Source of the DNA: Lysobacter enzymogenes
Lineage (GTDB): Bacteria; Pseudomonadota; Gammaproteobacteria; Xanthomonadales; Xanthomonadaceae
Reading direction: 5' to 3'
Length of the DNA: 46,535 nucleotides
Assembly: GCF_900106525.1 (NCBI RefSeq)
Contig: NZ_FNOG01000016.1
Location: 1-46,535 of the forward strand
Of the stretch, positions 41,103 through 46,535 are shown one piece after another. A program made the translations under genes and the position numbers. The notes under the pieces were generated by a model that had not been told where the DNA came from, ran no database searches, and saw only the letters and a list, made by a program, of their open reading frames with translations. How positions within the stretch are numbered: position 1 is the first letter of the stretch; each line of letters starts with the position of its first letter.

Positions 41103-44100
41103 ATGCGCATGACTAAGTACAGCCAGTTCGCCGGCCTGCTGTCGCTGGCCCTGTCCGGCATCGCGCTGCCTGCCGCGGCGCAGACGGTGATCTTTCAGGA
41201 AACCTTCGACAACGGCAACGTCGTCGGCCCCACCTTCGCTACGCGGGACATCCCGGCCTACATCGGTCCCGCGCCGCTCAACATGACGTATACGGCCGAT
41301 CCCTCCTGGAACGGTACGATAGGATGCAACGGCATCGTCGGCGCTTGGGCGAGCCCCGCGGCCGATGCCAATGCCGCAGCGAGCTGCGTGGGAGCGGGGT
41401 CTCCTCAGCCATTGAGGATTTGGGGCTCGGCGCAGATAAACCTGCTCGCGCTTGGCGCATTCAACGCCGGCCGGCCCGATGGCTTTGTGCCAACAGTCGA
41501 CAACGCCACCGCGACCAACGCCGAAAAGCAGAACATTGGACTGACCGCCTATACCAATGGCGATCCGGGCGCACCCAATACCATTATGCAGAACGCCACG
41601 CCTATCCCGTTTCCGGGTGTCCCGGCAGGCGGCAGCGGCCGTTTCATCAGCTTCCGGTTCACCGCTGCTGTCGTCAATTGCGGGGGGGGCAACGCTTCGC
41701 CGCTGGTCGTTGTCAACCTCAACGGGACGCAGATCGGCAGCCAGATGAATCTCTGCGCCCCGCCGGCGGGCTCTCGCGGTTACAACGTTTCAGCGCGTCC
41801 CGACTCGCCGGTCGTCGCAGGTTTCACCCTACAGGTCCGAGTCTCCAACTATATTCCGACGGGAGCCGGCTCGGCCCCGCTGATTACCGGCGGAGGGCTG
41901 ACCTTCGCCATGATCAATCAACAACCGTTGGGCGGCGGTAACGACTGGGCTTTCGACAATTTCGCCGCTATCGACGTGAGCCCCAGCGTGACCAAGGCGG
42001 TGGACATTGCCTCCAATCATGTCGGCCAGGTCAAGCGGCTCACCTTCACCGTCACCAACACCAGCGGTGACAACAATGCCAAGGTCGGCTGGGGCTTCAC
42101 CGACACGCTGCCGACCAATGTGGTCATCGCCCCCACGCCGAATGCCACCACCACCTGCGGTACGGGCACCACGCTGACCGCCACCGCTGGCGCGACCACG
42201 TTCTCGGTCGCGGGCGGCAATCTGCCTGCCGGCACGCCGGGAGGCAATGTGCCGGGCGCCGCGGCGACCACCTGCACCATCAGCGTCAACGTGGTCAGCA
42301 ATACGCTGGGCACGTTCACCAACACGCAGGCCAACTACACCAGCTCGACCGGCTTGAACATCCCGAACCAGTCCGTGCCGATGACCTGGGTGGCCAACAC
42401 CGTCACCGTCACCAAGATCAGCAACGGCGGCACCGGCACGTTCAATTTCAGCGGCAGCAACGGCATCGCCGGCCATGCCATCGCGACGACGGCGGACGGC
42501 GGGGCCGGCACCCAGGGCGCGCGGCAGACCTTGGTCCTGGCCAGCACCACGGGAACGACTACGTTGACCGAGGCGGCCGCCGCCGGTTGGCAAGTCACGG
42601 GTACGCCGTCGTGTACCGTCAACGGCGCGACGCTGGCCGGAACAAGCTACAACGCCGGCACGCAGACGCTGACGTTGCCGACGCTGCCGCTGGTCGCGGG
42701 CGCCGGGCGCAATGTGGTCTGTGTGTTCACCAACGCCCGCGTTGCAACAACTTTGGCAGTGACCAAAGTTTCCAACGGCGGCACCGGCACGTTCGGCTTC
42801 TCCGGCAACAACGGCATCGCTGCGCATAGCATCACGACGACGGCGGCCGGTACCCCCGGAACCGTCGGCGCGCAGCAGTTGCTGACGGCTTCCGGCACGG
42901 CGACCGCGATCAGCGAAGACGCTCCGCCCGCCGGATGGGCGCTGTCGAACGCGGCCTGTACGGTTACGCCGCCCAACGGCACCGCCGCACCCGCGGCGGG
43001 CACGTTCGACTCGGCGACGCGGACGTTCAATTTGACCGCGGCCGATACGGCAGGCGGCAACGCGATCGCCTGTACGTTCACCAACGATCGATTGCCGGTG
43101 CTGACGCTCGCCAAGACGGTCGTGAACGACAACGGCGGCGCCGCCGTCGATACCGCCTGGACGCTGACCGCGACGGGCCCGGCGACCATCAGCGGCACGG
43201 AAGGGCAGGCCGGCATCACCGCGGCTGCCGTTCCGGTCGGCACCTACACGCTGTCGGAAACGGGCGGTCCCGCGGGTTACGCGCTGACCGGCTGGGCTTG
43301 CACCAACGGCGTTACCGTCGACGCCAGCAACCGGATCGTCCTGGCGCTCGGCCAGACCACGGTGTGTACCGCCACCAACGACGACCAACCGGCGCGGTTG
43401 ACGCTGCGCAAGACGGTCACCAACGACAACGGCGGTGCTGCGGTCAACACCGCGTGGACGCTGACGGCGACGGGCCCGACCAACCTCAGCGGCGCGCACG
43501 GTGCGGCTGCGGTGACCAACGCTGCGGTGAATCCCGGCACCTATACGCTGGCGGAAGCCAACGGCCCGGCCGGCTACGCGGCGACCGGTGCCTACAGCTG
43601 CGTCGTCAACGGTGCCGCGGCGGTGGTCGGCAACAACCTGACCTTGGCCGCGGGCGACAACGCCACTTGCACGATCACCAACGACGACCAGCCGGCGCAA
43701 CTGACGCTGCGCAAGGCCGTCACCAACGACAACGGCGGCACCGCGGTCAACACGGCGTGGACGCTGACGGCGACGGGCCCGACCAACCTCAGCGGTACGC
43801 ACGGCGCAGCGGCGGTGACCAATGCGGCGGTGAATCCTGGTGCCTACACGCTGGCGGAATCCAACGGCCCGGCGGGCTACGCGGCAACCGGTGCCTACAG
43901 CTGCGTTGTCAACGGCGCCGCGGCGGTGGTCGGCAACAACCTGACCTTGGCCGCGGGCGACACCGCCACTTGCACCATCACCAACGACGACCAGCCCGCG
44001 CAACTGACGCTGCGCAAGGCCGTCACCAACGACAACGGCGGCGCCGCGGTCAACACGGCGTGGACGCTGACGGCGACGGGCCCGACCAACCTTAGCGGTA

Positions 44101-46286
44101 CGCACGGCGCAGCGGCGGTGACCAATGCGGCGGTAAATCCTGGTGCCTACACGCTGGCGGAATCCAACGGCCCGGTTGGGTACGCGGCGACCGGCGCTTA
44201 CAGCTGCGTCGTCAACGGTGGCGCAGCGGTGGTCGGCAACAACCTGACCCTGGCCGGGGGCGACAACGCCGTCTGCACGATCACCAACGACGACCAGCCG
44301 GCGCGGCTGACGCTGCGCAAGACCGTGGTGAACAACAACGGCGGCACGGCGACGGCCGCCGCGTGGACGCTGACGGCCGCCGGGCCGACCAACCTCAGCG
44401 GCGCGCATGGCAGCGCTGCGGTGACCAACGCTGCGGTCGCGGTGGGCGCCTATACCTTGGGCGAGACGGGCGGTCCGGGCGGCTATGCGGCTTCGCAGTA
44501 CAGGTGCGTGCTCAATGGCGCTGCCGCCGTGGCCGGCAACAGCCTGACCTTGGGACTTGGCGACAACGCGGTCTGTACGATCACCAACGACGACATGGCC
44601 ACCCAACTTCGGATCACGAAAGTCACCGAAGGCGGAACAGGGACGTTCGGGTTCAGGATCCTTGTCGCCAGCGGCGCGCTGTTCAATCAGTCGATCACCA
44701 CCACTGCGGCGGGAACTCCGGGAACCACCGGCCCGACGCTGCAGGATAATTCGCTCAACAACAGTGGCATGGTGGTTCAGGAAACTGTGCCTCCCGCGGG
44801 GTTTGTCCTGCGCACCGCGAGCTGCACGGTCACGCGCCCGGATGGCACGACCGCTCCGGCCGGAACCTTCAGTGCCGCAGGCCGTTCGGTGAACTTGTCG
44901 GCCGCGGATGGCGCGCGCGGCAACCAGATCGCCTGTACGTTCGTCAACCAGCGCCCACCGACGGTGCGGGTGACGAAGGTTTCGAACGGCGGAACCGGCA
45001 CCTTCCAGTTCGGCGGCAGCAACGGCATCGCCAATCATTCGATCACCACGACTGCCGACGGCGGAACCGGTACGCAGGGCGCCGTGCAGACCCTGGCGGC
45101 GGTCGATACGGCAACCGCGCTGACCGAGACGGTGCCCGCGGGTTGGTTGCTGGCGGGGGCCGCGTGTACGGTGACTCCCGCCGGCGGCAGCGCGGCGCCA
45201 GCGGCCGGCGCGTTCGATCCGGCGACGTCGACCTTCAACCTGGCTGCTGCGGACACTGCGGTCGGCAACGCGATCGCCTGTACCTTCACCAACCAGCGCC
45301 AGTCCAGCTTGCAGCTGGCCAAGGCCTGGGCGGCGGGCAGCATCGCCGGCGACCAGGTGACGATCGGCGCGACCACCGGCGGCAGCAACAACACCGCCTC
45401 GTTCGGCGCCACCGCGCCGACCGCGGCCGACAGCGGCGCGGCGGTGATCGTCAACGTCGGCGACAGCATCACGCTGCCGGCGGAGACGGGCGCGAACCTG
45501 GCCAACTACACCACGACGGTGGCGTGCAGCGGCGGCCACACCTTGTCGGGCAGCGACGGCCAGCAGAGCAATACGCTGACCATCACCAGCGGCACCGCGG
45601 CGGTGTGTACTTACACCAACACTCCGCGCACGGCCACGCTGCAACTGGCCAAGGCTTGGGCGGCGGGCAGCACCGCGGGGCATCAGATCAGCATCGGCGC
45701 GACCACGGGCGGCACCAACAACACCGCCGCGTTCAATGCCACGGCGCCGAATGCGGCCAACAGTGGTGCGGCGGTGTTGGTGACCATCGGCGACACGATC
45801 ACCTTGCCGGCGGAAGCGGGTCCGGACGTAGGCAACTACGGCACCGTGTTGACGTGCACCGGCGGCCATGAGCTGGTCGGCACCAATGGCCAGGAGGCGG
45901 ACAACACGCTGACCATCACCAGCACCAACCCTGCGGTGTGCACCTACACCAACACCTTGCGCACGACCGATCTGTCGATCACCAAGACCAACACGCCGGC
46001 CAACGGACCCAGCGATCAGGCCGGGGATACGCTGGTTGCGGGCGCCACCACGACATATCAGTTGGAAGTGACCCTTCACGATTCGGTGTCGGTGACCGGT
46101 GCGGTGGTTCGCGACACCCCCGCGGCCGGCCTGAACTGCCCGGCCAGCAACCCGGTGACGTGCTCTGGGCCGTCGGGCTGTCCGAGCATCGCGATCACCG
46201 TCGGCGATCTGGCCAGCGGGGTCACTCTGGACACGTTACTGCCGTCGATCCCGGTGACGTTGGAGTTCAGCTGCACGGTGCAGTGA
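41103..46286 (+). CDS. Large secreted repeat protein (prealbumin-like and DUF11-type domains)
   Basis: The 1727-residue protein has a Sec signal peptide (MRMTKYSQFAGLLSLALSGIALPAAAQ, 1-27). A unique N-terminal domain follows (about 28-300, with C-containing segments and NDWAFDNFAAIDV), then a DUF11-like segment (about 300-430). The rest is repeats: two A units (VTKxSNGGTGTF, about 434-665), five B units (TLxKTVxNDNGG, 667-1168), two more A units (about 1170-1400), two C units (LQLAKAWAAGS, about 1403-1620), and a C-terminal DUF11 domain (about 1623-1727). The B units resemble the SpaA/prealbumin fold of adhesins. No LPXTG, PEP-CTERM or beta-barrel anchor is seen, so export beyond the periplasm is unproven. 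The start may instead be ATG 41109. Confidence 0.88.
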   Translation: MRMTKYSQFAGLLSLALSGIALPAAAQTVIFQETFDNGNVVGPTFATRDIPAYIGPAPLNMTYTADPSWNGTIGCNGIVGAWASPAADANAAASCVGAGSPQPLRIWGSAQINLLALGAFNAGRPDGFVPTVDNATATNAEKQNIGLTAYTNGDPGAPNTIMQNATPIPFPGVPAGGSGRFISFRFTAAVVNCGGGNASPLVVVNLNGTQIGSQMNLCAPPAGSRGYNVSARPDSPVVAGFTLQVRVSNYIPTGAGSAPLITGGGLTFAMINQQPLGGGNDWAFDNFAAIDVSPSVTKAVDIASNHVGQVKRLTFTVTNTSGDNNAKVGWGFTDTLPTNVVIAPTPNATTTCGTGTTLTATAGATTFSVAGGNLPAGTPGGNVPGAAATTCTISVNVVSNTLGTFTNTQANYTSSTGLNIPNQSVPMTWVANTVTVTKISNGGTGTFNFSGSNGIAGHAIATTADGGAGTQGARQTLVLASTTGTTTLTEAAAAGWQVTGTPSCTVNGATLAGTSYNAGTQTLTLPTLPLVAGAGRNVVCVFTNARVATTLAVTKVSNGGTGTFGFSGNNGIAAHSITTTAAGTPGTVGAQQLLTASGTATAISEDAPPAGWALSNAACTVTPPNGTAAPAAGTFDSATRTFNLTAADTAGGNAIACTFTNDRLPVLTLAKTVVNDNGGAAVDTAWTLTATGPATISGTEGQAGITAAAVPVGTYTLSETGGPAGYALTGWACTNGVTVDASNRIVLALGQTTVCTATNDDQPARLTLRKTVTNDNGGAAVNTAWTLTATGPTNLSGAHGAAAVTNAAVNPGTYTLAEANGPAGYAATGAYSCVVNGAAAVVGNNLTLAAGDNATCTITNDDQPAQLTLRKAVTNDNGGTAVNTAWTLTATGPTNLSGTHGAAAVTNAAVNPGAYTLAESNGPAGYAATGAYSCVVNGAAAVVGNNLTLAAGDTATCTITNDDQPAQLTLRKAVTNDNGGAAVNTAWTLTATGPTNLSGTHGAAAVTNAAVNPGAYTLAESNGPVGYAATGAYSCVVNGGAAVVGNNLTLAGGDNAVCTITNDDQPARLTLRKTVVNNNGGTATAAAWTLTAAGPTNLSGAHGSAAVTNAAVAVGAYTLGETGGPGGYAASQYRCVLNGAAAVAGNSLTLGLGDNAVCTITNDDMATQLRITKVTEGGTGTFGFRILVASGALFNQSITTTAAGTPGTTGPTLQDNSLNNSGMVVQETVPPAGFVLRTASCTVTRPDGTTAPAGTFSAAGRSVNLSAADGARGNQIACTFVNQRPPTVRVTKVSNGGTGTFQFGGSNGIANHSITTTADGGTGTQGAVQTLAAVDTATALTETVPAGWLLAGAACTVTPAGGSAAPAAGAFDPATSTFNLAAADTAVGNAIACTFTNQRQSSLQLAKAWAAGSIAGDQVTIGATTGGSNNTASFGATAPTAADSGAAVIVNVGDSITLPAETGANLANYTTTVACSGGHTLSGSDGQQSNTLTITSGTAAVCTYTNTPRTATLQLAKAWAAGSTAGHQISIGATTGGTNNTAAFNATAPNAANSGAAVLVTIGDTITLPAEAGPDVGNYGTVLTCTGGHELVGTNGQEADNTLTITSTNPAVCTYTNTLRTTDLSITKTNTPANGPSDQAGDTLVAGATTTYQLEVTLHDSVSVTGAVVRDTPAAGLNCPASNPVTCSGPSGCPSIAITVGDLASGVTLDTLLPSIPVTLEFSCTVQ
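43101..44606 (+). repeat. Five tandem ~303-bp repeats inside the secreted protein gene
   Basis: Unit starts are 43101, 43398, 43701, 44004 and 44307 (297, 303, 303, 303 and 300 bp). The units from 43398 to 44306 are nearly identical at DNA level over long stretches, the outer two more diverged. Each encodes 99-101 residues ending in CTITNDD-type strands. Confidence 0.95.
45304..45960 (+). repeat. Two-copy ~333-bp repeat (LQLAKAWAAGS units)
   Basis: Copies begin near 45310 (LQLAKAWAAGSIAGDQVTIG) and 45643 (LQLAKAWAAGSTAGHQISIG), each about 110 residues and ending in CTYTNT. They are more diverged at DNA level than the five-copy array. Confidence 0.85.
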
Positions 46287-46396
46287 TGGGGACGGCCTCG
46301 CCGCCGCGGGAGGGCGGCGGCGAGTGCCGAATATCGTGAATGGCGTGGGGCGCGTTCGCATTGCCTCGCCCCCGCAAGCGAATCCGTCCGTAGCCC

Positions 46397-46495
46397 CTGT
46401 AGGAGCGGCGCAAGCCGCGACCACGCCATCGCGGCTACGCCGAAAGCTTCATCGCAGTTGCGACCTCGCGGTCGCGACTTGCGTCGCTCCTACAG
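46397..46495. repeat. Inverted REP pair after the secreted protein gene
   Basis: CTGTAGGAGCGGCGCAAGCC at 46397-46416 pairs with CTTGCGTCGCTCCTACAG at the right end (46478-46495), with mismatches. A GC-rich hairpin (CTCGCCGCC/GGCGGCGGCGAG, about 46297-46324) just before may help end transcription. Confidence 0.85.
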
Positions 46496-46520
46496 TCGGA
46501 ATCGAAGCCGCCGAAGCCTC

Positions 46521-46535
46521 CTGTAGGAGCGGCGC
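46521..46535. repeat. REP half-element cut by the window edge
   Basis: CTGTAGGAGCGGCGC matches the start of the family element; the remainder lies beyond the window. Confidence 0.75.

Noticed and set aside
43101-44606. Non-coding satellite or CRISPR-like repeats
   Set aside because: The 297-303 bp periods keep reading frame and encode protein units, so they are coding repeats.

Overview
The window is a GC-rich chromosomal segment that looks like a Lysobacter or close Xanthomonadaceae (Gammaproteobacteria) genome. The evidence is protein similarity by eye, the gammaproteobacterial blocks zapA-6S RNA-ygfA, ygfB-pepP and yicC-gmk-rpoZ-spoT-ridA, and the many short interspersed palindromic repeats at gene ends. 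All assignments come from reading the sequence; no database search was run.

Layout. 1-171: 5S rRNA and terminator, the end of an rRNA operon. 172-2800: a gene-poor leader with a 12-codon ORF, then an ABC exporter. 2896-8979 (minus strand): Y-family DNA polymerase, AAA+ ATPase, ribose-5-phosphate isomerase, EVE protein, 5-formyl-THF cyclo-ligase, 6S RNA, ZapA and a ZapB-like coiled coil. 9230-16549 (minus): a five-enzyme cluster (methyltransferase, two fumarase/adenylosuccinate-lyase-family lyases, two heme-oxygenase-like iron enzymes) headed by a MerR-family regulator fused to a YHS metal-binding domain. 16803-21482 (minus): a large propeller/PAS/GGDEF/EAL sensor. 21672-23562 (plus): ygfB-pepP. 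23563-30828: repeat arrays, a LysR/SDR divergent pair, an NTF2-like protein, PepQ, and a DUF1631-PilZ pair. 31016-35039 (minus): hemW, membrane protein, rdgB, VOC protein, rph. 35110-40364 (plus): yicC, gmk, rpoZ, spoT, ridA. 41103-46286: a 1727-residue secreted repeat protein. The window ends in palindromic repeats.

The main result is the 9265-16480 cluster. Its enzyme set (two lyases, two iron-dependent heme-oxygenase-fold enzymes, one methyltransferase) is the set published for the copper-containing antibiotic fluopsin C in Pseudomonas aeruginosa. One HDO here keeps only two His and one Glu as likely ligands, as described for the mononuclear-iron FlcD; the other keeps more of a di-iron set. 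The regulator carries CueR-spaced cysteines (C112, C120) and a MerR-type spaced promoter dyad sits just upstream, so copper-induced expression is the natural inference. The merR-YHS ORF also has a strong internal Shine-Dalgarno and ATG exactly where a normal MerR protein would end, which suggests a gene fusion that may still yield a separate YHS metallochaperone. The cluster plus the c-di-GMP sensor sit between the zapA and ygfB blocks, which are commonly adjacent in relatives, so it looks like an insertion.
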